The notes under the pieces: generated by a model
Databases searched by the model: none
What the model was told of the DNA's origin: nothing
The model's input: only the letters and a program-made list of their open reading frames with translations
Shown here: positions 52,151 to 60,718 of the stretch, one piece after another
How the letters are laid out: each line of letters starts with the position of its first letter
Position numbering within the stretch: the first letter of the stretch is position 1
Program-made: the position numbers and the translations under genes
Assembly (NCBI GenBank): GCA_943787605.1
Contig: CALSNB010000001.1
Location: 1,488,001 to 1,552,000 of the forward strand
Length of the DNA stretch: 64,000 nt
Direction of reading: 5' to 3'
Origin: GCA-2697345 sp002697345
Lineage (GTDB): Bacteria; Pseudomonadota; Alphaproteobacteria; Rhodobacterales; Rhodobacteraceae

Positions 52151-53738
52151 CTGAAGCTTTAACCTCATCTGAAGCAAGATCTGAGGGATCGACCCAACCC
52201 AACTGAATTCGTGCCGTCATTACTAAGTTCTGTGCTTCAGCCAAAGACATTTCAAACTTTTCTAGTACACCTGTATCTTTAACCCTCTCACCATTTATGG
52301 TAGTCCAACCTCCTGCAAGCTCCCAATCAGCGCATGTCGCGAAGTCTTCAAGTGTTTTTACATCGTCCATAGATAAAGCCTCTACCATTTGAGGAGTTAA
52401 ACCCTCAAAGGTTACTAAGCTTTCTTCTACACCATTAGCTCGAGCTGTTTCTAAGGCCTTTATGTCTCGAGCGTTTAAGAAATCTTTTGCCCTAGCTTGA
52501 AGCTCTTTAGCCGTATCTTCATCCACACCATCGATAACCATCAACTCAGTAGGATCTACATAGGCAACTTCTTCAAGAGAAGTGAAACCTTCAGAAACTA
52601 AAAGTTGAGCAAAAAACTCGTCTAGATCTAAGGTCTCGATAAACAGCTTAGTTTTCTCTTCAAATTCAGCCTGTCGTCGAGTGCTTTCCTGTTCCTCTGT
52701 CATAATGTCTATATCTAAACTAGTTAACTGAGAGGCTAACCGTACATTTTGTCCCCTTCGTCCAATTGCAAGTGATAGTTGTTCGTTTGGCACTACAACC
52801 TCTATTCTCTCAGCCTCTTCATCTAATACCACTTTAGTCACCTCTGCTGGTTGCAGGGCATTTACTAAAAAGGTTGGTTGGTCTTCATTCCAGGGTATAA
52901 TGTCAATCTTTTCACCCTGTAATTCGTTAACTACTGCCTGGACACGGGACCCCCGCATACCCACACATGCACCCACTGGGTCAATAGAAGAATCGTAAGA
53001 TATAACAGCAATTTTTGCCCTAGACCCAGGATCTCTTGCAACGGCTTTTATATCTATAATACCTTCATATATTTCTGGAACTTCCATTTTAAACAACTCA
53101 GCCATAAACTGATTATCAGTTCGACTCAGAAACACTTGTGGTCCTCTAGCTTCTCTACGAACTTCTTTGATATAAACGCGGATACGATCATTTGGCCTGT
53201 AACTTTCCCGCCCAATTTTCTCATTTCTACGTAATACAGCCTCACCTCGTCCTATATCAACAATTATGTTACCATATTCTTCCCGTTTTACGACACCGTT
53301 CATAATTGTCCCTGCACGATCTTTAAATTCTTCGTACTGCACATCTCTTTCGGCTTCACGAATTTTTTGAAGAATGACCTGTTTGGCTGCTTGAGCAGCT
53401 ATCCTACCCATTTCTACAGGAGGAATTTCGTCACGAATTTCGTCACCAACCACAGGATCTTCTTTAAGTTCAGAGGCTTGGTTTATGGTTATTTCAGCTG
53501 AGGGGTTTAGTACCATATCATCCTCAACAACTGTCCTAATCCTTGTAAATGTTGCGCCTCCAGTTTTGCGGTCAATTTTAACATTTATATCAAGTTCTGC
53601 CCCGTACCTGGATTTCGCCGCACGAGCAAGACTTTCTTCCATTGCTTCAATTACAAGATCAGGGTCTATCATTTTTTCTCGAGCTACTGCTTCTGCTGTT
53701 TGTAAAAGCTCAAGTTGGTTTGCGGATGTTATTGCCAT
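52131..53738 (-). CDS. nusA: Transcription termination/antitermination protein NusA
   Basis: RNA polymerase-associated factor that affects pausing, termination and antitermination. The 535-residue product contains the N-terminal polymerase-binding domain, S1 domain (IMNGVVKREEYGNIIVDIG), two KH domains (GSRVQAVVNELQGEKIDIIPW, LAIGRRGQNVRLASQL) and two C-terminal acidic repeats typical of Gram-negatives. It starts 2 bases after the rimP stop. NusA stimulates intrinsic termination, which makes the terminator in its own operon leader (54332-54355) a plausible autoregulatory target. Confidence 0.98.
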   Translation of the reverse strand: MAITSANQLELLQTAEAVAREKMIDPDLVIEAMEESLARAAKSRYGAELDINVKIDRKTGGATFTRIRTVVEDDMVLNPSAEITINQASELKEDPVVGDEIRDEIPPVEMGRIAAQAAKQVILQKIREAERDVQYEEFKDRAGTIMNGVVKREEYGNIIVDIGRGEAVLRRNEKIGRESYRPNDRIRVYIKEVRREARGPQVFLSRTDNQFMAELFKMEVPEIYEGIIDIKAVARDPGSRAKIAVISYDSSIDPVGACVGMRGSRVQAVVNELQGEKIDIIPWNEDQPTFLVNALQPAEVTKVVLDEEAERIEVVVPNEQLSLAIGRRGQNVRLASQLTSLDIDIMTEEQESTRRQAEFEEKTKLFIETLDLDEFFAQLLVSEGFTSLEEVAYVDPTELMVIDGVDEDTAKELQARAKDFLNARDIKALETARANGVEESLVTFEGLTPQMVEALSMDDVKTLEDFATCADWELAGGWTTINGERVKDTGVLEKFEMSLAEAQNLVMTARIQLGWVDPSDLASDEVKASDELPEE

Positions 53739-53740
53739 TT

Positions 53741-54316
53741 TTAGTCCTCTCCTTCTTCGGGAACAGTTTCATCTATTTCGTCAAATTTTTCTTTGTCAAA
53801 TTTTTCAAAATCTTTTCTATTTTTTAACACATCTTTAATTAAAGTGTCTGTTAGAATAAGCTTTGCATCAGATAATAAATAAAAAGCTATTTTAAGTTTT
53901 TTGCCGTTTAACTCTAAGACAACAGAATCGTTATCAATACCTAAAAGATTACCCTTAAACCGGCGCTGGCCATCGACTAACTCTAGTGTTTCAAGCTTAA
54001 CTTGATACCCACACCAATCTTCAAAATCTTTTAACCGGGTTAATGGGCGGTCTATTCCAGGAGATGACACTTCGAGCGTGTACTCTTTTTCTATAGGGTC
54101 CTCTACATCAAGTATAGTAGAGATATCAGTTGATATTTTTGCACAATCATCAACATTAAATGTCCCAGAAGTTGAATCTGCCATAACCTGAAGTGTACTA
54201 GGTTCATCGTCTGTGAGGCGAAGTCTTACAAGCTCGTAACCTAACGATTCAATCGCGGGACTTACGATAGTAGAGATTTTTTTCTCTAAAATAGAGCGAG
54301 AAATAAGATCAGTCAT
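53741..54316 (-). CDS. rimP: Ribosome maturation factor RimP
   Basis: Needed for 30S subunit assembly. The 191-residue protein has the N-terminal alpha/beta domain (ESLGYELVRLRL), the DCAKISTDISTILD and YTLEVSSPGIDRPLTRLKDFE signatures and the C-terminal SH3-like domain, followed by an acidic tail. It is the first gene of the rimP-nusA-ylxR-infB operon. An intrinsic terminator ends about 16 bases before its ATG. Confidence 0.96.
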   Translation of the reverse strand: MTDLISRSILEKKISTIVSPAIESLGYELVRLRLTDDEPSTLQVMADSTSGTFNVDDCAKISTDISTILDVEDPIEKEYTLEVSSPGIDRPLTRLKDFEDWCGYQVKLETLELVDGQRRFKGNLLGIDNDSVVLELNGKKLKIAFYLLSDAKLILTDTLIKDVLKNRKDFEKFDKEKFDEIDETVPEEGED

Positions 54317-54331
54317 CTAACGTCTTTCAAT

Positions 54332-54355
54332 AAAAAAACGGGCTAGCAGCCCGTT
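54332..54355 (-). terminator. Intrinsic terminator in the rimP leader (probable attenuator)
   Basis: On the minus strand AACGGGCT (54355-54348) and AGCCCGTT (54344-54337) form a perfect 8-bp stem with a 3-base loop, followed by seven T residues. It lies only 16 bases before the rimP ATG and downstream of a good promoter, so there is no room for another promoter between it and rimP. Transcripts must therefore read through it, which implies attenuation. It could additionally stop read-through from pip. Confidence 0.85.
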
Positions 54356-54392
54356 ACTTAATTTCGGTGGTATGCTGGGATTGTCTCAACAT
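54354..54392 (-). CDS. Possible 12-codon leader ORF upstream of rimP
   Basis: Between the predicted promoter and the terminator, an ATG opens a frame of 12 codons (MLRQSQHTTEIK) whose TAA stop overlaps the first stem base of the terminator. The ribosome position could affect hairpin folding. There is no strong ribosome site and no run of one amino acid typical of classic attenuator peptides, so it may be chance. Confidence 0.35.
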   Translation of the reverse strand: MLRQSQHTTEIK

Positions 54393-54408
54393 ACCGCTGT
54401 TATACCGG

Positions 54409-54437
54409 TCTATACCCAACAATATTAAGTATTTCAA
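54409..54437 (-). promoter_or_regulatory. Sigma70-type promoter of the rimP-nusA-infB operon
   Basis: On the minus strand, -35 TTGAAA (54437-54432) and -10 TATAGA (54414-54409) are separated by exactly 17 bases. Initiation near 54402 would give a leader of roughly 85 bases ending in the rimP gene and containing the terminator. A second stem GGTATG/CATACC (54395-54390 with 54374-54369) lies in the leader. Confidence 0.7.
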
Positions 54438-54482
54438 GTACTTTAGAGATAAGATTTAAATATTGTTTATAAGGAGTGTTTT

Positions 54483-55460
54483 TTAAAGATTAATGTTTTT
54501 GATCTTATTTGTGGCGGATAGTAGTTCTTTTGAAATACCTGGCTCAGACATAGCATGCCCAGCGCAATTAATCATTTTTAGATCTGCATTTCCCCATTTT
54601 TGTGCTAACCTATATGCAGATATAGGGGGGCAAACCATATCATACCGGCCTTGAATTATCGTGGAAGGAATTTTATCAATTTTATCAATATTATCTAATA
54701 TTTGATTGTCTGACTTAAGAAACCCTTTGTTATAAAAATAGTGACATTCAAGTCGAGAAAAAGCTCTTGTGTAGTTTGTTTTAACCTCATTAAATTTTTT
54801 ATTAGATCCAAAGACAGCTAATGCGGTTTCCCAACCGGCCCAAATACTAGAAAATTTGTGCTCTAGTGCCATATTACCAGAAAACAACCTTTTATGATAA
54901 GCTGTGATTAAATCATTTCTTTCTTCTTTAGGAATTAAACTTATAAAAACATTCCAGTGTTCTGGAAAAAACATTCCAGCACCGCCTCCGTAAAACCAAT
55001 CAAGTTCTTCTTTTGTCATTAGAAAAACTCCTCGAATGATCATGTAAGATGTTCGATAAGGATGAGATTGAGCATATAACAATGACAAAGTAGACCCCCA
55101 GCTTCCACCAAATAATATCCATCGTTCGATTTTTAATAGTTTTCGAATTATTTCTATATCAGATATCAAATCCCACGTAGTATTGTTAGAAACATCTGCA
55201 AAGGGTGTAGACTTTCCACAGCCGCGTTGGTCAAATAGTATTATATGATAATGTTGTGGGTCAAAGTAACGCCGCATGTATGGACTGCAGCCACCCCCTG
55301 GCCCACCATGCAAAACAATAACAGGAGTGCCGTTAGGGTTTCCACAGCGCTCTAGATAAATAAGATGACCAGACCCAACATCCACCATTTGTCTTTTAAA
55401 GGGCTCTATTGGTGGGTATAAATGATCTACCGCGTAGTTTTGTCCTGTCGATTTGTTCAT
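54483..55460 (-). CDS. pip: Proline iminopeptidase
   Basis: An alpha/beta-hydrolase (S33) that removes N-terminal proline from peptides. The 325-residue protein has the oxyanion HGGPGGGCSPYMRRYFDP segment, the nucleophile elbow GGSWGSTLSL, the family motifs DQRGCGKSTP and RGVFL, and the late GRYD and CAGHA segments with catalytic Asp and His. No signal peptide. It is divergent from ubiG with a 58-base spacer. Confidence 0.95.
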   Translation of the reverse strand: MNKSTGQNYAVDHLYPPIEPFKRQMVDVGSGHLIYLERCGNPNGTPVIVLHGGPGGGCSPYMRRYFDPQHYHIILFDQRGCGKSTPFADVSNNTTWDLISDIEIIRKLLKIERWILFGGSWGSTLSLLYAQSHPYRTSYMIIRGVFLMTKEELDWFYGGGAGMFFPEHWNVFISLIPKEERNDLITAYHKRLFSGNMALEHKFSSIWAGWETALAVFGSNKKFNEVKTNYTRAFSRLECHYFYNKGFLKSDNQILDNIDKIDKIPSTIIQGRYDMVCPPISAYRLAQKWGNADLKMINCAGHAMSEPGISKELLSATNKIKNINL

Positions 55461-55518
55461 AGCTGCTTCTATAACACATACTATTGGAACAAAAATGATA
55501 AAAAGCTGGAGATTTTAA

Positions 55519-56256
55519 ATGAAAACAACAGTTGATGTACAGGAAATTAAAAAATTTCAAGATATGGCAGCAGAATGGTGGGACCCAACAGGTAAATTTA
55601 AACCATTGCATATGCTTAACCCTTGTCGATTAGATTACATTAACAGTCAAATAGCCTATGAATTTGACAGAGATTTGACAGAAAACCTCCCTTTTGAGGG
55701 ATTAAAAATCCTCGATATTGGATGTGGTGGTGGGCTTTTAAGTGAACCTATGGCGAGGCTTGGAGCAGAAGTTGTAGGAGCTGACGCTGCTGAAAGAAAT
55801 ATAAAAGTTGCAAAAGTTCATGCAGAGGAAGCAGCGTTAAATATCGATTATAAGCATACTACAGCGGAAGACTTGGCAAGTGAAGGAATGAAGTTTGATG
55901 TAATTTTAAATATGGAGGTTGTAGAACATGTCTCAGACCCGCTGACTTTTATCACTGCTTGTCAACAGCTCTTAAATGAGAATGGTTTGATGGTTTGTTC
56001 AACTATCAATAGAAATCCAAAAAGCTATATAATGGCAATAATTGGTGCAGAGCATGTTATGAGGTGGCTTCCAAAGGGCACTCATGAATGGAAAAAGTTT
56101 ATTAAGCCTAATGAGCTATACGAATACATAGAGCTTTCGGGTTTAACTCCAGTTGACAAAAAGGGGTTTGTTTTTAATCCATTTTTGTGGAGCTGGTCTC
56201 TTTCAAAAAAAGATTTTTCTGTAAACTATGTAACAGCAAGCGTTAATAAAGGCTAA
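55519..56256 (+). CDS. ubiG: Ubiquinone biosynthesis O-methyltransferase
   Basis: Performs both O-methylations in ubiquinone synthesis using SAM. The 245-residue product has the N-terminal AAEWWDPTGKFKPLHMLNPCRLDYI, SAM-binding LDIGCGGGLLSEPMARLGAEV, and NMEVVEHVSDP, all characteristic of UbiG. It is transcribed rightward and convergent with a MarR-family gene 3 bases away. Confidence 0.97.
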   Translation: MKTTVDVQEIKKFQDMAAEWWDPTGKFKPLHMLNPCRLDYINSQIAYEFDRDLTENLPFEGLKILDIGCGGGLLSEPMARLGAEVVGADAAERNIKVAKVHAEEAALNIDYKHTTAEDLASEGMKFDVILNMEVVEHVSDPLTFITACQQLLNENGLMVCSTINRNPKSYIMAIIGAEHVMRWLPKGTHEWKKFIKPNELYEYIELSGLTPVDKKGFVFNPFLWSWSLSKKDFSVNYVTASVNKG

Positions 56257-56259
56257 TTT

Positions 56260-56703
56260 TTATAGTTTTTTACTTAATTTAATACGTAAATCACGTAAAA
56301 TTGGGATTACTTTACGTAGTTCCTCTGAACCAAATTTTGTTAGTAGGTTTTCAGCAATGGGAGCTATTTTTTCAAGTGCAGAGTCTCTAGCCATCCTTCC
56401 TGCAGGGCTTATAGTAATTAGCTTACGGCGTGCATCATCCCAATCAGGGTTAACATTTACGTGACCAGCCCACTCAAGTTTTCTCAATGTGTTTGTTATT
56501 GCTCCTTTTGTTAGGTTGAAAGTACGGGCAATTTGGGCGGGAGTTCTTGGATCTGTTGTGCCAGCGATATGATTAAGAACAGAAAACTGAGATAGCTCCA
56601 TTCCTTTTGGTAAAGCCCTAGTGAGCTGGTGTCGTGCTAGTTGCTCTGCCATAAATAGTTCGCTGAAAAGCTCTGTTGCTAATGAATCCTTCGGTTTTGT
56701 CAT
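56260..56703 (-). CDS. MarR-family transcriptional regulator
   Basis: A 147-residue winged-helix regulator. The DNA-binding helix-turn-helix is visible (ARTFNLTKGAITNTLRKLEWAG) with the wing DDARRKLITISPAG. N- and C-terminal helices form the dimer interface. It is divergent from a methyltransferase gene across a 213-base spacer, where it may act. Its ligand and regulon are unknown; it and HrcA are the only clear DNA-binding regulators in the window. Confidence 0.9.
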   Translation of the reverse strand: MTKPKDSLATELFSELFMAEQLARHQLTRALPKGMELSQFSVLNHIAGTTDPRTPAQIARTFNLTKGAITNTLRKLEWAGHVNVNPDWDDARRKLITISPAGRMARDSALEKIAPIAENLLTKFGSEELRKVIPILRDLRIKLSKKL

Positions 56704-56916
56704 TTAATAACCTTGTTATTTTAATCTAAACATTAAAGAAGGTTGCTTTTGTATTAAGAAAAACTATTTAGTTTGGTTGAGTAAATCATATACGATATAT
56801 GGTCGTTTTATTCAATCGGCTTGTATTTTAGTAGTGAAAACATTTAAGTTTATGAACGCAGATAAAAGACTATCGTTTTGGGTTTTGATTTTGGGTGTAT
56901 AATTTTAGGGTAAAAA

Positions 56917-57753
56917 ATGGAAACGCCACCTTGTTTATTTGATCGTAAAACGATCTTAAGAAATCGAAAAAGGGTAACCCAAAAACAGTCAGAAAACTTT
57001 CTATTTAGAGAGTTGGCACATGAATTTAAGGAAAGACTTGCTGATTCAAACAGAGTTTTTACTAGGCCTGCCATTGTTACCGGTTTTCCAGAGTTTTGGA
57101 AAAAGTGGATGCCCAACGCTAAAATAGTAACAGATGAAGAGTTTTTAAACTTAACTTTAGATAATTATGATTTAATAATTCATGCACTGTGCTTGCATTG
57201 GTCGAATGACCCAGTTGGACAATTGATTCAATGTAATAGAGCGCTTAAATCAGACGGCTTTTTCATGTGCTCACTTTTAGGTGGCAATACTTTATCTGAA
57301 CTTAAGCACGTTCTTTCTGAAGCAGAGCTAACTATAAGTAATGGGTTGTCGGATCGGCTTTCTCCAATGGCAGAAATTAGATCGATTGGGAACCTTTTAC
57401 AAAGAGCAGGCTTTGCGTTACCAGTTGCGGATAGCGTTAAACATAATGTTGTTTATGATTCTATTTATCATTTAATGCGAGATTTAAGAGACATGGGTGA
57501 AACTAATGCCCTATCCTCAAGAAATAAGAGGTTTACTAGATCAAAGTTGTTTGAAGAAGCAAATAGGGTATATTTGAAAAAGTATAAACTTCAAAATAAT
57601 AAAATTATGGCTACTTTTGAACTTATTTTCTTGGCTGGGTGGTCTCCTGATGATAGTCAACCTAATCCCTTAAAGCCGGGGACACCAGCAAAGCCTTTAG
57701 GTGAAGTTCTAAATCACTTTGAACTGCATTCTGATAAAAATAAAGAGATATAA
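56917..57753 (+). CDS. BioC/NDUFAF5-like methyltransferase-fold protein with degenerate SAM loop
   Basis: The 278-residue protein matches an alphaproteobacterial family related to BioC and mitochondrial NDUFAF5: LFDRKTILRNRKR at the start, HALCLHWSNDPVGQL, CNRALKSDGFF, and MRDLRDMGETNAL. The glycine-rich SAM motif is replaced by RPAIVTGFPEFWKKW, so classical SAM binding is doubtful. NDUFAF5 hydroxylates an arginine of a complex I subunit, so a complex I or quinone-related role is possible. It is adjacent to ubiG and hemH, also respiratory genes. Confidence 0.8.
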   Translation: METPPCLFDRKTILRNRKRVTQKQSENFLFRELAHEFKERLADSNRVFTRPAIVTGFPEFWKKWMPNAKIVTDEEFLNLTLDNYDLIIHALCLHWSNDPVGQLIQCNRALKSDGFFMCSLLGGNTLSELKHVLSEAELTISNGLSDRLSPMAEIRSIGNLLQRAGFALPVADSVKHNVVYDSIYHLMRDLRDMGETNALSSRNKRFTRSKLFEEANRVYLKKYKLQNNKIMATFELIFLAGWSPDDSQPNPLKPGTPAKPLGEVLNHFELHSDKNKEI

Positions 57754-57757
57754 ATCA

Positions 57758-58810
57758 ATGAGTAATGACAAAACAATAACAAGAAATAACATTCCCAAAA
57801 ACCATCCACCGGTTAACCCAGAAAAAATAGGAATATTATTGACAAATCTGGGCACACCGGATCACTATTCTTATTGGCCAATGAGAAGATATTTAGGTGA
57901 GTTTTTATCAGATCAGCGGGTTGTTGATTACTCACCTTGGATATGGCAACCACTTTTACAGCTCATTATTTTAACAAAAAGACCTTTCACCAGTGGAGCG
58001 GCTTACAAGAGCATTTGGAATCATGAACAAAATGAGAGCCCACTATTAACAATAACCAAAGCTCAGACAGAAAAAATTAAAGAAAAAATGTTTGATCGGT
58101 ACGGAGACAAAGTTTTAGTAAATTTTTGTATGCGTTACGGCAACCCATCGACAAAATCAGTAGTCAAAGATTTAATTAAAAAGGGGTGCAGGAAGATTCT
58201 GTTTTTTCCACTCTACCCTCAATATGCTGGAGCAACATCGGCCACAGCTAACGACGCACTGTTTAGAACATTAATGACTGAAAAATGGCAACCAGATGTC
58301 CGAACTATATCAGCATATTTCTCGCATCCAGCATATATTAATGCTTTAGCAAAATCTGTTGAGAAAGCGTATCTCAAAATACCAGATAGGCCAGATATTC
58401 TAGTTTGCTCTTATCATGGGGTTCCTAAAAGGTATTTAATGGAAGGAGACCCCTACCATTGTCAGTGTCAAAAAACGACAAGGCTTCTAAAAGAACGTTT
58501 GGGTTGGGAGGACACAGAAATAGTTACAACATTTCAGTCTCGATTTGGGCCAGAGGAATGGTTGCAACCATATACAGTTAAAGAGGTTGCTAGGTTAGCA
58601 CAAATAGGGAAAAAAAAATTAGCAGTTATCGCCCCTGCTTTTTCGTCGGATTGTATAGAGACCTTAGAGGAAATAAATGAAGAAATTAAAGAGAGTTTTG
58701 AAAAAGCAGGAGGTAACCAGTTTACATATATACCTTGTTTAAATGATGACCATGACCACATCATAGCATTGAGTAAGATTATTGATGATAATTTATTAGG
58801 TTGGGTTTAA
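57758..58810 (+). CDS. hemH: Ferrochelatase
   Basis: Inserts Fe(II) into protoporphyrin IX, the last step of protoheme synthesis. The 350-residue product has LLTNLGTPD, MRYGNP, the LFFPLYPQYAGATSATA segment, and SYHGVPKRY with the metal-binding His, plus AFSSDCIETLEE. A longer frame from 57719 exists, but the ATG at 57758, 4 bases after the previous stop, is the natural start. Cysteines in the GDPYHCQCQKTT segment occur in many proteobacterial ferrochelatases. With HemJ, it gives two consecutive heme steps in this window. Confidence 0.96.
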   Translation: MSNDKTITRNNIPKNHPPVNPEKIGILLTNLGTPDHYSYWPMRRYLGEFLSDQRVVDYSPWIWQPLLQLIILTKRPFTSGAAYKSIWNHEQNESPLLTITKAQTEKIKEKMFDRYGDKVLVNFCMRYGNPSTKSVVKDLIKKGCRKILFFPLYPQYAGATSATANDALFRTLMTEKWQPDVRTISAYFSHPAYINALAKSVEKAYLKIPDRPDILVCSYHGVPKRYLMEGDPYHCQCQKTTRLLKERLGWEDTEIVTTFQSRFGPEEWLQPYTVKEVARLAQIGKKKLAVIAPAFSSDCIETLEEINEEIKESFEKAGGNQFTYIPCLNDDHDHIIALSKIIDDNLLGWV

Positions 58811-58911
58811 AGCCACAAATTGTATTCATTAAACATTCTGAGTACACTTAAATGTTACGGCGTGGGGAACCTCTAGTTAATTTTTTAGTTAATATATTTT
58901 CAGACAAGAAC

Positions 58912-59031
58912 TCAAACAATCACAATTAAAGTGCTTGTGTTGGTCGAGTCATAGTAAATTAATCCGCGTGCACCAAAGATAATAATAAAAGCACAGACTA
59001 CAGAGATTGCTATTTTGACATTTATTCTCAT
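58912..59031 (-). CDS. Small membrane protein, 39 residues, coupled to mutT
   Basis: Not a recognised family. The ATG overlaps the mutT stop codon (TGATG, one shared base), and the frame runs 39 codons to TGA. It begins MRINVKIAISVVCAFIIIFG, predicting one hydrophobic helix over about residues 5-21 with a basic N-terminus, followed by a short polar part and a second hydrophobic tip. The coupling to mutT supports translation. It may be a real small membrane protein or a chance ORF in AT-rich DNA. Confidence 0.5.
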   Translation of the reverse strand: MRINVKIAISVVCAFIIIFGARGLIYYDSTNTSTLIVIV

Positions 59032-59432
59032 CATGAAAGTAAGTCTCTAAGGCAGGCTACCAGGGGCAAATCAGCTGGAAGCATTTTAACTTTCAAAATT
59101 TGGGCTGGAGTTAACCATTTTAACGCTTGGTTTTCGCGTGCTTGAACTATGCCATTCCATTTTCTACAAACATATAGAGGCATAAGAAGATGAAACTCAT
59201 CATACTTATGGCTCGCAAATGTTAATGGAGCTAAACAACTACCCCAAGTATTTATTCCCAACTCCTCATGAAGTTCCCGAATTAACGCAGTTTCGGGGCT
59301 TTCGTTCATTTCAACTTTCCCTCCTGGAAACTCCCAAAACCCCTCTAAGCTTTTCCCTTCCGGACGCTGGGCTATCAATACCCGACCATCTTCATCAATT
59401 AGAGCAACACAAACAACTAGCTTAATATTCAT
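59031..59432 (-). CDS. mutT: MutT-like Nudix hydrolase (8-oxo-dGTP diphosphatase)
   Basis: Removes oxidised dGTP from the nucleotide pool. The 133-residue length and intact Nudix box (GGKVEMNESPETALIREL followed by HEELG) fit MutT, as does FWEFPGG. It is 15 bases downstream of argJ in the ppiC-argJ-mutT operon. Its stop codon overlaps the start of the 39-residue ORF. Confidence 0.93.
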   Translation of the reverse strand: MNIKLVVCVALIDEDGRVLIAQRPEGKSLEGFWEFPGGKVEMNESPETALIRELHEELGINTWGSCLAPLTFASHKYDEFHLLMPLYVCRKWNGIVQARENQALKWLTPAQILKVKMLPADLPLVACLRDLLS

Positions 59433-59447
59433 TATAATTAAACTTCC

Positions 59448-60701
59448 TTAAGACCTGTAATCAGCATTAATAGAAATATAAGAATGAGTTAAATCACAGG
59501 TCCAAACAGTAGATTTAAATCTACCTATCCCTAGATCAACAGAAATAATTAAATCTTGCCTTTTCATATAGTCTGCTGCTAATTTTTCGTTGTAGCTTGG
59601 AGATACCCAACCATTTTCCGCAACTAATATATTCCCAAAATATATTTTTAATTTGTCTCTCTCTGCTACTGCCCCAGATTTCCCAATTGCCATTACGATC
59701 CTGCCCCAGTTTGGGTCCTCACCAGCAATGGCTGTTTTCACTAATGGCGAATTTGCTATCGACATCCCTATTTTCCATGAATCTTTTTTACTTTTTGCTC
59801 CTGAAACATTTATCTCAATAAACTTTGTTGCACCCTCTCCATCTCTTACAACTTGATGGCTTAAGTCGAGCATCACTTTCTCTAGGCCGTTTTGAAACTT
59901 TTTCAGAGCCATTGGGTTTTGTGAGGTTATTTCAGAGGCCTCTGATTTACCTGTTGCTGCAATTAATAAAGTATCAGAAGTAGATGTATCACCATCCACA
60001 GTTATACAATTAAATGTTTTTGCAGATATATTACTTACTATTTTTTGTAAGATTGGTTGTGAAATTTTGGCATCAGTAAAAATATATACCAACATTGTGG
60101 CCATATCAGGAGCTATCATTCCTGATCCTTTCGCTATCCCACAAATAGTAACTTTCTTTTGGTCTATAATAATACTAGCACCTGACCCTTTTGGAAACGT
60201 ATCCGTGGTCATAATTGCTGATGCAGCATCTGAAATTTTTACGTCACTTAAAGAGTTTTTTAAGGAGGAAAGGGACTTAACTATTTTTTCAGTTGGTAAG
60301 GGTTCACCAATAACACCCGTTGAAGAGGTAAAAATATGAGATTCTGGAATTTTAATAGTTTCTGACAAACCTTTCACGATTTCTTTAACTGATTGATTGC
60401 CCGCCTCTCCCGTGAAGGCATTGGCATTCCCAGAATTTACAAGAAATGCAAACCCTTTTGCCTTGTTTTTTGGGTCACCAAGTTTTTTCTGACAGTCAAG
60501 TACAGCATTGGATCGTGTTGAAGAACGTGTAAAAACTCCAGCAATAGTTGAGCCAGGGGAAATACTTGCTAACATTAAATCCAATCTATTTTTATACTTT
60601 ATTCCCGAAGCATGGCTAGAGAAAGTGACACCGCGTATTACCGGTAGTTTTGGAAACCCCGCTTTTGGGGCAAGAGGTGACAATTTTGAGTTTTCAGACA
60701 T
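59448..60701 (-). CDS. argJ: Bifunctional ornithine acetyltransferase / N-acetylglutamate synthase
   Basis: ArgJ transfers the acetyl group from N-acetylornithine to glutamate in the cyclic arginine pathway. The 417-residue protein carries the self-cleavage site ATML (in APDMATMLVY), whose Thr is the new N-terminal nucleophile, plus TTDTFPKG, NCITVDGDTSTSDT and DPNWGRI. The C-terminus ends in the expected SADYRS-like sequence (NADYRS). Second gene after the PPIase, 17 bases downstream. Confidence 0.97.
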   Translation of the reverse strand: MSENSKLSPLAPKAGFPKLPVIRGVTFSSHASGIKYKNRLDLMLASISPGSTIAGVFTRSSTRSNAVLDCQKKLGDPKNKAKGFAFLVNSGNANAFTGEAGNQSVKEIVKGLSETIKIPESHIFTSSTGVIGEPLPTEKIVKSLSSLKNSLSDVKISDAASAIMTTDTFPKGSGASIIIDQKKVTICGIAKGSGMIAPDMATMLVYIFTDAKISQPILQKIVSNISAKTFNCITVDGDTSTSDTLLIAATGKSEASEITSQNPMALKKFQNGLEKVMLDLSHQVVRDGEGATKFIEINVSGAKSKKDSWKIGMSIANSPLVKTAIAGEDPNWGRIVMAIGKSGAVAERDKLKIYFGNILVAENGWVSPSYNEKLAADYMKRQDLIISVDLGIGRFKSTVWTCDLTHSYISINADYRS

Positions 60702-60718
60702 AGGGTTGAGCCTCGAAA

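Noticed and set aside
54356..54420. Possible tRNA upstream of rimP
   Set aside because: The stems are too short, there is no T-loop GTTC motif and no cloverleaf; the region fits an mRNA leader better.
56853..56903. 16-codon ORF before the methyltransferase gene
   Set aside because: It is very short, without a ribosome site; it could be a gene remnant but nothing supports this.
58832..58856. AACATT/AATGTT hairpin after hemH as a terminator
   Set aside because: The stem is only six AT-rich pairs with a 13-base loop and no T-run.
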